64,000 nt of DNA, taken from the NCBI RefSeq assembly GCF_025151995.1, contig NZ_CP102290.1:3472001-3536000 (forward strand), written 5' to 3'. Below are positions 17,487-26,900 of the stretch, piece after piece. This DNA is from Ruminococcus gauvreauii (lineage in GTDB: Bacteria > Bacillota > Clostridia > Lachnospirales > Lachnospiraceae). The notes beneath the pieces were generated by a model. The model made no database searches and was not told the DNA's origin. It worked only from the letters and a program-made list of their open reading frames with translations. Made by a program: the position numbers and the translations under genes. Within the stretch, counting starts at the first letter, position 1. Each line of letters opens with the position of its first letter.

Positions 17487-18281
17487 TTACATATTAGATC
17501 CGTCCCAGATCTCGGCATTCGGGTCGAGCATCCATGCATGTGTCTCGTCGTCGATACGTGTTTTTACCCACGGATCGCCGTCGATATGGCGGATTCCCCA
17601 TGTGTAGCACAGTGCATAGCCGGGGCATGCAACCATTGGATGCGGTTTTTCTGTGATGACAGCAAGTCCGTTGTGGCCGATCTCCACAACATCGCCGTTT
17701 ACCCATCCGGCGCCGTAGCCCTGCGGTTTGTCGAAACGGAAGAAGTATACTTCCGGTTGCGGATGCCAGTGAGGCGGATAGCTTGACCAGCGTCCGGGCA
17801 GGTTCACAACTTCTCCGAGCACCATGTTGGAGTACGGAGCGTTTTCATAGTCAAAGCAGGTTCTTACATTTCTTCTTGTTGTTCCCTGGAGTTCATCCAC
17901 ACCGCGTGCCCAGGTGTCCGTATCTTCCGGCATGTACATTTTAGCTTCGAATGTGCGGTCATTTAATGTTTTCTGTACATAGAATACGCTGCTGGCATGA
18001 GCAGTGATCGTACAGGTATCGCCTTTGCAGAGATGCAGGCAGTAAGGATTGTAATCGAATGGGTTCGGACGGTCCATCTCTACCGTCTTGCCGCCAAATT
18101 CAACTTTGGCTTTTCCCTCAAACATAATCCATGCCATTTCCTTTTCTGTTTCCTGGAATGTGTAGGTATCGCCCTCTTCCATAAGCAGGAGAGCTACATC
18201 CATCATTGCCTTGATTCCTTCGCCTTCGTCGAGACGCAGATATTCATTATAACCACGTACAGGATCTTTTGAAATATACAT
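17487..18281 (-). CDS. iolB: 5-deoxy-glucuronate isomerase
   Basis: The 264-residue protein belongs to the KduI/IolB cupin family. IolB converts 5-deoxy-D-glucuronate to 2-deoxy-5-keto-D-gluconate in myo-inositol breakdown. The IolB-type core includes RNVRTCFD, LPGRWSSYPPHWHPQPEVYFFRF with the metal-binding His pair and Glu, and GHNGLAVITEKPHPMVACPGYALCYTWGIRH with further ligands. GGGAGGT precedes the ATG on the minus strand. None of iolA, C, D, E lies beside it, so its partners must be elsewhere. An IolG-like gene is about 41 kb away in this window. Confidence 0.88.
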   Translation of the reverse strand: MYISKDPVRGYNEYLRLDEGEGIKAMMDVALLLMEEGDTYTFQETEKEMAWIMFEGKAKVEFGGKTVEMDRPNPFDYNPYCLHLCKGDTCTITAHASSVFYVQKTLNDRTFEAKMYMPEDTDTWARGVDELQGTTRRNVRTCFDYENAPYSNMVLGEVVNLPGRWSSYPPHWHPQPEVYFFRFDKPQGYGAGWVNGDVVEIGHNGLAVITEKPHPMVACPGYALCYTWGIRHIDGDPWVKTRIDDETHAWMLDPNAEIWDGSNM

Positions 18282-18378
18282 TATGTATACCTCCCTTTCC
18301 TTAAAATATGATTGGTACTAAATATATGTACTAGTAACATTTTGACAGAGAATAAAAGGAACGTCAAGAGTAAATCGG

Positions 18379-18906
18379 TCAGCGCTTCTTCTTTTTCCGG
18401 TGTTTTTTCTTTTTGCCGTCACTGCTGCCCAGCAGCGCAGTGTAACAGACGATACGGACCAGCGTGATTCCGAAGAATGCGCCGACACAGTCGATGGCGA
18501 CATCCCGTTTTGACGGACCTCTGCCCGCTACCAGGCTCTGGTGATACTCGTCGGTGCATGCGAAGCCGAAACAGATAAGGCCTGCCACAATAAGCAGCGG
18601 AAATCCCCGCAGTCCATACACGTACAGCGGAAAGGAAATCGCGACAGCCAGACAGAAATAAACTGCCATATGTGCGAGCTTTCGAACATAAACGTGAATC
18701 TTATCAATATAATAGTCCACACCATTGACAGAAAGGTCCTTATCCAGAATCTTTGCCCCGACTGTTACGATCTGATAGCTCACTTTATAGCTGAGCTGGC
18801 TGGACTCTTCCCCCGGCATTGCAGAAAAAGTAAAAATGATATACATCATGATAATGGCGGGGAGAAAAGAAAGGGGCTTCAATAAAAATATTATAAAACG
18901 TTTCAT
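18379..18906 (-). CDS. VanZ-family membrane protein
   Basis: The product is 175 residues with four predicted membrane helices and the VanZ-type core: FSAMPGEESSQLS after the first helix, DKIHVYVRKLAHMAVYFCLA in the middle, and DEYHQSLVAGRGPSKRDVAIDCVGAFFG near the end. It finishes with a strongly basic tail (KKKKHRKKKKR). VanZ-like proteins modestly affect glycopeptide and lipoglycopeptide tolerance in some species, but most have no known role. Two ATGs compete. The upstream one is only one base from GGAGGA, so the second, with normal spacing, is chosen. Confidence 0.85.
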   Translation of the reverse strand: MKRFIIFLLKPLSFLPAIIMMYIIFTFSAMPGEESSQLSYKVSYQIVTVGAKILDKDLSVNGVDYYIDKIHVYVRKLAHMAVYFCLAVAISFPLYVYGLRGFPLLIVAGLICFGFACTDEYHQSLVAGRGPSKRDVAIDCVGAFFGITLVRIVCYTALLGSSDGKKKKHRKKKKR

Positions 18907-18936
18907 AAATTCCATTCCTCCAAAATTATGCCATTC

Positions 18937-18965
18937 ACTATAGCACGACTGCGGCCGGATGTCAA
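18937..18965 (-). promoter_or_regulatory. Predicted promoter of the vanZ-like gene
   Basis: On the minus strand: TTGACA, 17 bases, TATAGT, about 30 bases before the chosen start. Confidence 0.7.
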
Positions 18966-18999
18966 AAATCTGTCAAAAATTCATTTAGATTCCTTTTAC

Positions 19000-19028
19000 T
19001 TGAATTCGGGCAGGGGGTATATTATAAT
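19000..19028 (+). promoter_or_regulatory. Predicted promoter of the thyA-folA operon
   Basis: TTGAAT, 17 bases, TATAAT, divergent from the vanZ-like promoter and 34 bases before the thyA start. Its position shows that the longer open frame upstream of thyA is not translated. Confidence 0.7.
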
Positions 19029-19062
19029 CAAAGAAGAGTTGGAACACAGAAAGGACGGTATG

Positions 19063-19911
19063 ATGAGTTTAGCAGATCATTTATTCACAGACATGTGTAC
19101 GGATATTATAGAGAATGGTTTCAGTACAGAGGGGGAAAAAGTGCGCCCCGTCTGGGAGGACGGAACTTCGGCATACACCATCAAACGATTTGGCGTGGTG
19201 AACAGGTACGATTTGTCGAAAGAGTTTCCGGCGCTCACGCTGCGGAAGACGGCATTGAAGAGTGCGTTTGATGAGATTCTGTGGATCTGGCAGAAAAAAT
19301 CAAACAATATCAGAGATCTGAACAGTCATATCTGGGACAGCTGGGCGGATGAAGACGGTTCCATCGGGAAAGCGTACGGATATCAGCTCGGCGTAAAGCA
19401 TGAATATAAAGAAGGCTGGATGGATCAGGTGGATCGTGTCCTGTTCGACCTGAAAAGCAATCCGTTCAGCCGGCGCATTATGACGAATATCTATGTGCAT
19501 CAGGATCTGCATGAGATGAACCTCTATCCGTGCGCATATTCGATGACGTTCAATGTGACGCAGGAAAAAGAGAGCAGCAGGCTGACGCTGAACGCAGTCC
19601 TGAACCAACGTTCACAGGATGTGCTGGCTGCCAACAACTGGAATGTATGCCAGTATTCACTGCTTCTTATGATGATCGCACAGGTCTGCGGCATGAAAGC
19701 GGGGGAACTGCTGCATGTGATCGCGGACGCACACATATATGACCGCCACATACCGCTTGTAAAGGAATTGATCGCACGTCCGGCTTACGAGGCTCCGAAG
19801 GTATGGCTGAATCCTGAAATTACTGACTTTTATGATTTTACCGTGGCAGATCTTCACGTGGAAGGTTATGAAGCGGGACCGCAGATAAAGAATATTCCGA
19901 TAGCGGTGTAG
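19063..19911 (+). CDS. thyA: Thymidylate synthase
   Basis: This 282-residue enzyme methylates dUMP to dTMP with methylene-tetrahydrofolate, producing dihydrofolate. The catalytic Cys157 is in LYPCAYSM. The dUMP-binding block NQRSQDVLAANNWNVCQYSLL and the tail HIYDRHIPLVKELIARPAYEAPKV are standard. The start MSLADHLF fits close homologs and the AAGGA site; another ATG sits one codon upstream. Dihydrofolate reductase follows after 24 bases, the classic pairing that recycles the dihydrofolate made here. Confidence 0.96.
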   Translation: MSLADHLFTDMCTDIIENGFSTEGEKVRPVWEDGTSAYTIKRFGVVNRYDLSKEFPALTLRKTALKSAFDEILWIWQKKSNNIRDLNSHIWDSWADEDGSIGKAYGYQLGVKHEYKEGWMDQVDRVLFDLKSNPFSRRIMTNIYVHQDLHEMNLYPCAYSMTFNVTQEKESSRLTLNAVLNQRSQDVLAANNWNVCQYSLLLMMIAQVCGMKAGELLHVIADAHIYDRHIPLVKELIARPAYEAPKVWLNPEITDFYDFTVADLHVEGYEAGPQIKNIPIAV

Positions 19912-19935
19912 AAAAAGAAAGGGACGGGAAATCTT

Positions 19936-20436
19936 ATGAATATGATATTGTCGGCAGACTTAAACTGGGGAATCGGGTGCAACAATAAGCTTCTTGTTTC
20001 GATTCCCTCTGACATGAAGTTTTTTCGTGAGGAGACGACCGGAAAAGTAGTCGTGATGGGCAGAAAGACGCTGGAGAGCTTTCCGAACGGTATGCCGCTT
20101 GCGAACCGTACGAATATTGTGCTGACACAGAATCCGGATTTTCAGGTGAAAGGAGCCGTCGTTGTCCGCAGTCATGAAGAACTGATGGAGGAACTGAAAC
20201 AATACCGCGATGATGAGATTTATGTGATCGGGGGAGAGAGTATCTACCGGATGATGCTTCCGTACTGTGATACCGTGCATGTGACCAAAATCAATTTCGC
20301 ATATGAGGCGGACACACATTTTCCGAATCTGGATGACATGCCGGAATGGGAAGTTACGGCTACAAGTGATGAACAGACGTATTTTGATCTGGAATTTACA
20401 TTTGTAAAATATGAACGGAAAAAGGAAACCGTCTGA
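19936..20436 (+). CDS. folA: Dihydrofolate reductase
   Basis: The 166-residue enzyme reduces dihydrofolate to tetrahydrofolate with NADPH. It shows MILSADLNWGIGCNNKLL, PSDMKFFREETTGKVVVMGRKTLESFP and the IYVIGGESIYRMMLPYCDTVHVTKI region of the family. It lies directly behind thyA and 25 bases before xpaC. It is the usual trimethoprim target; nothing in the sequence marks a resistant variant. Confidence 0.96.
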   Translation: MNMILSADLNWGIGCNNKLLVSIPSDMKFFREETTGKVVVMGRKTLESFPNGMPLANRTNIVLTQNPDFQVKGAVVVRSHEELMEELKQYRDDEIYVIGGESIYRMMLPYCDTVHVTKINFAYEADTHFPNLDDMPEWEVTATSDEQTYFDLEFTFVKYERKKETV

Positions 20437-20461
20437 GGCACAGACGATGAGAGGCTAAGAC

Positions 20462-21706
20462 ATGAAAAGCAACGAATGGTTAGAACTGGGGGAGCAGATC
20501 CGTGATATGGTACAGTCTGCTGTGGATTCCAAGGACTTCAGCCAGCTGAATAAGACAGTCAGCAGCACAATCAACAAAGCGGTGGATTCTGCGGTTGACG
20601 GTGTCAGACAGGGAATGAGAAAGGCATCGGATGCGTACGAGGCGCAGAATTCCCGGAATTATGAGCGGTATCCGAATAAAGAAATCAAGGGGAACTTCCG
20701 AAATGCGAATTACAGTACGCAGCTTTTACGCGGCGTACCCTACAATACAGCTTTGTTTACGCGCTCACCAAGGGGCCGGATCTCAGGGCCGGTCATGGCG
20801 GCGACGGGATTTTCACTGGGCGGGATCTTTATCGTGATGGCACTCGCATTTCTGGCAACGGGACTCGTTACAGGTGCGTTTGGGATCACACTCACCGGAG
20901 GCATCTTTACGGTACTCGGGATTGCCGGAATGATCGTCGGAAGCGTGGGAGCTTCTGCTTACGGAAGAGTCCGGCGGTTCAAGAAATATATCCGTCAGCT
21001 GGGAGACCGGGGATACTGTTCTTTCCAGGAGCTGAGTTCTGCGGTTGGAAAATCAAAGGAATTTGTCAAAAAAGATGTGAGGGCAATGATTCAGAGGGGG
21101 ATGTTCCTGCAGGGACACATTGATAAACAGCAGACATGCCTGATTGTAACACAGCAGGACTATGAGCAGTATCTGGCGACTCAGCAGGAGCTGGAGCGCC
21201 GCCAGACGGCGGCCGCCGAGCGCAGGTCGGTACCGGAAAACAGGAAGCTCTCCGAAGAGTGTGACACGATCCTGGAAGAAGGACAGCGGTATATCCGGCG
21301 TATCCATCAGGCAAATGACGCGATCCTGGATGATATGATGTCGGAAAAGCTGTCAAGGCTGGAACTGATCATGACGAAAATCTTTTCGCAGGTGGAGAAA
21401 GACCCCGATATCGCGCCGGAGATGCATAAATTTATGAACTATTACCTCCCGACGACGACAAAGCTGATCGATGCTTATCAGGAACTGGATGAACAGCCTG
21501 TAGAAGGGGCCAATATTGCCGGGACCAAAAAAGAAATTGAAGATACACTCGACACCATCAACGAGGCATTTGAAAGACTGCTCGACCGTTTTTTCCAGGA
21601 TACGGCCTGGGATATCTCATCGGATATCACTGTGATGAAGTCCATGCTGGCACAGGAAGGACTGGTTGACGAGGGGCTGAAAATGCCGACTTCGACGAAA
21701 GGATAG
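20462..21706 (+). CDS. XpaC-family protein (5-bromo-4-chloroindolyl phosphate hydrolysis protein)
   Basis: The product is 414 residues. A helical N-terminus with SSTINKAVDSAVDGVRQGM is followed by a basic stretch, a membrane hairpin (about residues 115-165), and a long helical C-terminal region containing FKKYIRQLGDRGYCSFQELSSAVGKSKEF and coiled-coil segments. This fits the XpaC family, whose name comes from an indirect phosphatase phenotype in Bacillus and whose real function is unclear. As in many Firmicutes a TelA-family gene follows directly (15 bases), so the two probably act together at the membrane. Confidence 0.82.
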   Translation: MKSNEWLELGEQIRDMVQSAVDSKDFSQLNKTVSSTINKAVDSAVDGVRQGMRKASDAYEAQNSRNYERYPNKEIKGNFRNANYSTQLLRGVPYNTALFTRSPRGRISGPVMAATGFSLGGIFIVMALAFLATGLVTGAFGITLTGGIFTVLGIAGMIVGSVGASAYGRVRRFKKYIRQLGDRGYCSFQELSSAVGKSKEFVKKDVRAMIQRGMFLQGHIDKQQTCLIVTQQDYEQYLATQQELERRQTAAAERRSVPENRKLSEECDTILEEGQRYIRRIHQANDAILDDMMSEKLSRLELIMTKIFSQVEKDPDIAPEMHKFMNYYLPTTTKLIDAYQELDEQPVEGANIAGTKKEIEDTLDTINEAFERLLDRFFQDTAWDISSDITVMKSMLAQEGLVDEGLKMPTSTKG

Positions 21707-21721
21707 GAAATAATAACAGCG

Positions 21722-22864
21722 ATGAGTGATGAATTTAAAGAATTTACAACAACGCCGACACTCACTTTTGACGTGCCGGAGAATCAGCAGGAACCTGCTG
21801 TGCAGGCAGTACAGCCGCAGGAGGAGAAGCCGCTCGATGACAGTGTTCTGACAGAGGAAGAGCGGAAGATGGTAGAGGAATTTTCAGAAAAGATCGACCT
21901 GAATAATTCCAACGCGGTCCTCCAGTACGGTGCGGCCACCCAGAAGAAAATGGCGGATTTTTCTGAGACGGCGCTGGAAAATGTAAAGACCAAGGACCTG
22001 GGTGATGTGGGAGATCTTCTCACCAATGTTGTGACAGAGCTTAAGAGCTTTGATGTGCAGGAGGAGGAAAAAGGCTTTCTGGGACTGTTCAAAAAGACTT
22101 CCAATAAAATTTCTGCGATGAAGGTGAAGTATGACAGGGCTGAGGTCAATGTCAATAAGATCTGCCAGGTGCTGGAAGATCATCAGATTCAGCTGATGAA
22201 AGATATTGCGATCCTGGACAAAATGTACGATCTTAATCTGACATATTTTAAAGAACTCTCCATGTATATTCTGGCAGGTAAAAAGAAGCTGCAGAAAGTA
22301 CAGCGGGAAGAACTGCCGCTGCTGATGGCGAAGGCAAAACAGAGCGGGCTGCCGGAGGATGCACAGGCGGCAAAGGATATGGAATCCCTGTGCAGCCGTT
22401 TTGAGAAAAAGATTCACGATCTGGAGCTGACACGTATGATATCCATTCAGACAGCACCCCAGATCCGGCTCGTGCAGAGCAGCGATACGGTGATGGTGGA
22501 GAAGATCCAGTCGACCGTGGTAAATACGATCCCGCTTTGGAAAAGCCAGATGGTGATCGCACTCGGTGTGGCACACTCGACACAGGCGGCGAAAGCGCAG
22601 CAGGAAGTGACCGATATGACGAACGAACTCCTGAGACGGAACGCAGATACGCTGAAGACGGCGACGATCGAGAGTGCAAAAGCGGCTGAGCGCGGCATCG
22701 TGGATATCGAAACTTTAAAACATACGAATGAATCTCTGATCTCGACGCTGGACGAGGTGATGAAGATCCAGACAGAGGGAAGAGAAAAACGGAGAGCAGC
22801 GGAAGCCGAGCTCCAGAGTATGGAAAACCAGTTGAAGAGCAAACTGCTGGAAATCAGGCAGTAG
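21722..22864 (+). CDS. Toxic anion resistance protein, TelA family
   Basis: This 380-residue, almost wholly helical soluble protein has a Gln/Pro-rich N-terminal tail and the TelA core, including FLGLFKKTSNKISAMKVKYD, ILDKMYDLNLTYFKELSMYI and TAPQIRLVQSSDTVMVEKIQ. Family members are tied to tellurite, telluride or cell-envelope stress tolerance, but the mechanism is unknown. Paired with the membrane XpaC protein ahead. Transcription of the thyA-folA-xpaC-telA run probably stops at the hairpin right after this gene. Confidence 0.87.
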   Translation: MSDEFKEFTTTPTLTFDVPENQQEPAVQAVQPQEEKPLDDSVLTEEERKMVEEFSEKIDLNNSNAVLQYGAATQKKMADFSETALENVKTKDLGDVGDLLTNVVTELKSFDVQEEEKGFLGLFKKTSNKISAMKVKYDRAEVNVNKICQVLEDHQIQLMKDIAILDKMYDLNLTYFKELSMYILAGKKKLQKVQREELPLLMAKAKQSGLPEDAQAAKDMESLCSRFEKKIHDLELTRMISIQTAPQIRLVQSSDTVMVEKIQSTVVNTIPLWKSQMVIALGVAHSTQAAKAQQEVTDMTNELLRRNADTLKTATIESAKAAERGIVDIETLKHTNESLISTLDEVMKIQTEGREKRRAAEAELQSMENQLKSKLLEIRQ

Positions 22865-22871
22865 GGGACAA

Positions 22872-22909
22872 AAGAGGATGTTGTCAGTAGATGCGGCATC
22901 CTCTTGTTT
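22872..22909 (+). terminator. Intrinsic terminator after the telA-family gene
   Basis: AAGAGGATG pairs perfectly with CATCCTCTT across a 16-base loop, followed by GTTTT. Confidence 0.75.
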
Positions 22910-22927
22910 TAGCGGGAGGTAAAGAAC

Positions 22928-23983
22928 ATGTATCGGCAGAGAACGAAGATAATACAGATCGGAAACCGTTTTATCGGCGGCGGAAACACGGTCCTGATAC
23001 AGTCCATGACAAACACAAAGACCGAGGATGTGAAGGCGACGGTGGAACAGATCCGGGCACTGACGGCGGCGGGCTGTGAGATTATCCGCAGTGCTGTACC
23101 GACGATGGAGGCGGCAAAAGCCCTTGCGGAAATAAAAAAAGAAATCGAGATTCCACTTGTGGCGGACATACATTTCGATTACAAACTGGCGGTCGCTGCG
23201 ATAGAAAACGGTGCCGATAAGATCCGGATCAATCCGGGAAATATCGGAGGAAGAAATAAGATTCGTGAAGTCGTGAACGCCGCCAGAGAGCGCAGTATCC
23301 CTATCAGAGTGGGAGTGAACAGCGGTTCCCTGGAAAAGGAGCTGGTCGACAAATATCAGGGCGTGACGGCTGAAGGACTGGTGGAGAGTGCGCTTGACAA
23401 GATTTATATGATAGAGGACCTCGGATATGATAATCTTGTGGTGAGCATTAAATCGTCCGATGTGATGATGTGTGCAAGAGCCCATGAACAGATCGTCCAG
23501 AAGATGAGATACCCGCTGCATGTGGGGATCACGGAGGCCGGCACGCTGTTTTCCGGCAATATCAAGTCGGCAGCCGGGCTTGCGATCATCCTGTCGAAGG
23601 GAATCGGGGATACAGTCCGTGTCTCACTGACAGGAGACCCTCTGGAGGAGATTAAATCGGCAAAATGCATTCTCAAGACGCTGGGTCTTCGAAAAGGCGG
23701 GATCGAAGTCGTGTCGTGTCCGACCTGCGGAAGGACGCAGATCGATCTGATCGGACTTGCCAACGACGTCGAGAACATGGTTCAGGATATTCCGCTGGAC
23801 ATTAAAGTAGCGGTGATGGGATGTGTCGTGAACGGTCCGGGTGAGGCGAAAGAGGCGGATATCGGGATTGCCGGCGGAAAAGGGGAAGGCCTTCTGATCA
23901 GAAAGGGCGAGATCATAAGAAAAGTACCGGAGACAGAGCTGCTGGCATGTCTGAGGGAAGAATTGGAGAATTGGAAGTCATAA
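22928..23983 (+). CDS. ispG: 4-hydroxy-3-methylbut-2-en-1-yl diphosphate synthase (IspG/GcpE)
   Basis: This 351-residue iron-sulfur enzyme carries out the sixth step of the MEP isoprenoid pathway, reducing methylerythritol cyclodiphosphate to HMBPP. It shows VLIQSMTNTKTED, VADIHFDYKLA and RINPGNIGG in the barrel. The cluster cysteines are in VVSCPTCGRTQ and MGCVVNGPGEAKEADIGIAGG. This is the compact bacterial form. Only one base separates its stop from the polC start, a common clostridial arrangement. Confidence 0.96.
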   Translation: MYRQRTKIIQIGNRFIGGGNTVLIQSMTNTKTEDVKATVEQIRALTAAGCEIIRSAVPTMEAAKALAEIKKEIEIPLVADIHFDYKLAVAAIENGADKIRINPGNIGGRNKIREVVNAARERSIPIRVGVNSGSLEKELVDKYQGVTAEGLVESALDKIYMIEDLGYDNLVVSIKSSDVMMCARAHEQIVQKMRYPLHVGITEAGTLFSGNIKSAAGLAIILSKGIGDTVRVSLTGDPLEEIKSAKCILKTLGLRKGGIEVVSCPTCGRTQIDLIGLANDVENMVQDIPLDIKVAVMGCVVNGPGEAKEADIGIAGGKGEGLLIRKGEIIRKVPETELLACLREELENWKS

Positions 23984-23984
23984 T

Positions 23985-26900
23985 ATGGAAAAAAAGTTTT
24001 TTGAAGTCTTTCCAAAACTTTTCATAGAGGAAGAGCTGCGGGAACTCATCGAGGATGCCAGGGTGATGCGGGTGTCTTCCAATCCTGAGAAGACAAGGCT
24101 GCGCGTCTATCTGCGCAGCGAACAGTGGATACATAAAAAACATATCTATTTTCTGGAACAGGCCATCCAGGAGCAGTTTTTTGCGGGGATGCCAATGGAG
24201 ATAAAGATCATAGAAAAATTCGAACTGTCCCGGCAGTATACGCCGGAAAAATTTCTGGATGTCTATCGTGAGAGTATCATGCTGGAATTAAAAAACTACA
24301 GTGCGCTTACGTATAACCTGTTTGTCAGCGCAAAACTTGTTTTTCCGCAGGAGGATGTGCTTAAGATCACAATGCCGGACAACGTGATCTCAAAGGAACG
24401 CGGCACGGAGCTTCTGGATATCCTGGACAAGATTTTCTGTGAACGCAGCGGACTGCGCCTTCAGATCATACCGGATTATGTGGAGGTGGGGGAGAGCAAG
24501 GCGCGCAGGAACAGCGAGCAGAAGATACAGGAAGAGGCCCGTTATGTATTGGAACGCTCCGCGCTGGCGCATACCGGAAAGCCTGACCACGAAGAACCTG
24601 CTCAGGAAACGGCAGAACCCGGTGCTTCCGGAAAAGAAAAAACGTCCGGTGACAGCAGGCATACCCGACAGGAAAACGGCAGACGGATGAAGCGGGAGTT
24701 CCAGAAACGGGAATACCGGCCGGGAATTAAAAAGTCGGATAATCCGGACGTACTGTATGGAAAGGATTTTGATGAGGATGCCGTAACCATCGACGGCATA
24801 GCCGGTGAGATGGGAGATGTTGTGATCCGCGGAAAGATTTTGTCGCTGGATTCCCGGGAGATCCGGAATGAGAAGACGATTCTCATGTTCAATGTAACTG
24901 ACTTTACGGATACGATCACGGTTAAGATGTTTCTTCACAACGAGCAGGTGCCTGATGTGATGCAGAACATTAAAAAGGGCGCGTTTATCAAGATCAAAGG
25001 AGTCACTATCGTTGACAAATTCGACCATGAACTGACGATCGGTTCTGTAATCGGGGTGAAAAAGACCGCCGATTTCACGTCCTCGAGAATGGACACCAGC
25101 CCCGAGAAACGGGTGGAACTGCACTGCCACACGAAAATGAGTGATATGGACGGCGTGACGGATGCCGCAGTGCTGGTCAAACGGGCGCATGCATGGGGGC
25201 ATCCTGCGATCGCTATCACAGACCACGGTGTGGTGCAGGCGTTTCCCGAGGCGAATCATGCCATGGAGGACATTGACAGGGCTTACCGGGACCAGTATGC
25301 GAAAGAGCATCCGGATGTGTCAAAGCAGGATCTGAAAAAAATAGTAAGCCCCTTCAAAGTGATCTACGGGGTCGAGGCATATCTGGTGGATGATCTGAAG
25401 GGAATGGTCACAAACCCAGGGGGACAGAGCCTGGACGGAGATTTTGTGGTATTTGACCTTGAGACCACCGGCTTCAGTCCGCTCACGAATAAGATCATTG
25501 AGATCGGAGCCGTCCGTGTGGAACATGGAAAGATAACCGGACGCTTTTCAAGCTTTGTCAATCCGCAGGTGCCGATCTCATTCCGCATCGAGAATCTGAC
25601 GGGAATAAGCGATAATATGGTCTTCGATGCACCGACGATTGAAACGGTACTCCCGGAATTCATGGAGTTCTGCCAGGGGGCTGTTATGGTGGCGCATAAC
25701 GCCGGATTTGACATGAGTTTTATCGAAAAAAACTGTGAGAATCTGGGGATCTTGCGGGAATTCACGTCAGTGGATACGGTTGGCATGGCACGCTTTCTGC
25801 TGCCCGGACTGAACCGGTTCAAGCTGGACACGGTGGCGAAGGCACTGCATGTGCCGCTTCTGAACCATCACCGCGCAGTGGACGACGCAGCCTGTACGGC
25901 CGAGATTTTTCTGAAGTTTCTTGATATGCTGGAAGAGAAGGAGATCAGAGACTTAAACACACTGAACGAGAGCGGGCAGCTCTCGCCGAATACATTAAAG
26001 AAACTGCCGACATACCATGCGATCGTGCTGGCGAAAAATGAGACCGGACGTGTCAACCTGTACCGCCTGATCTCTCAGTCGCACCTGGAGTATTACAACA
26101 GGAGACCGCGCCTGCCAAAGAGTCTCTATCTGAAGTATCAGGAGGGGCTGATCATCGGTTCCGCCTGTGAAGCAGGGGAGCTCTATCAGGCGCTGCTCGG
26201 AGGCGCCCCGGAACATGAGATTGCCCGTCTGGTGAACTTCTATGATTATCTGGAGATACAGCCGCTCGGGAATAATGCATTTATGCTCAGGGAAGACCGT
26301 GACGACATACGGTCAGAGGAGGATCTGAAAAATATCAACCGGAAGATCGTAAAGCTGGGAGAACAGTTCAGAAAGCCTGTCGTGGCGACGTGTGACGTAC
26401 ATTTTATCGATCCTCAGGATGAGGTATACCGGCGGATCATCATGACAGGGAAGGGATTCTCAGATGCGGATGACCAGGCGCCGCTTTATCTGCGGACAAC
26501 GGAGGAGATGCTCGCGGAATTCGCGTATCTTGGCAGTGAGAAGGCGGAGGAAGTCGTGATCAGGAATACGCAGCTCATCTGCGATATGTGTGAAAAGATC
26601 TCGCCGATACGTGCCGGAAAATTTCCGCCGATCATTGAGAAATCTGACGAGACGCTGCGCCAGATCTGTTATAACCGCGCCCACGAGATATACGGAGAGA
26701 ATCTTCCGAAGATCGTTGAAGAACGGTTGGAACGAGAGCTGAATTCTATTATTTCCAACGGTTATGCCGTCATGTATATCATCGCACAGAAACTGGTATG
26801 GAAGTCAAATGAGGACGGCTACCTCGTGGGTTCCCGCGGTTCGGTCGGTTCGTCCTTTGTTGCGACGATGGCGGGGATCACGGAGGTGAATCCGTTAAGC

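Noticed and set aside
23984..24700. Separate gene for the N-terminal region of PolC
   Set aside because: One continuous frame leads into the OB, PHP, exonuclease and polymerase domains, and the N-terminal domain is normal for PolC.
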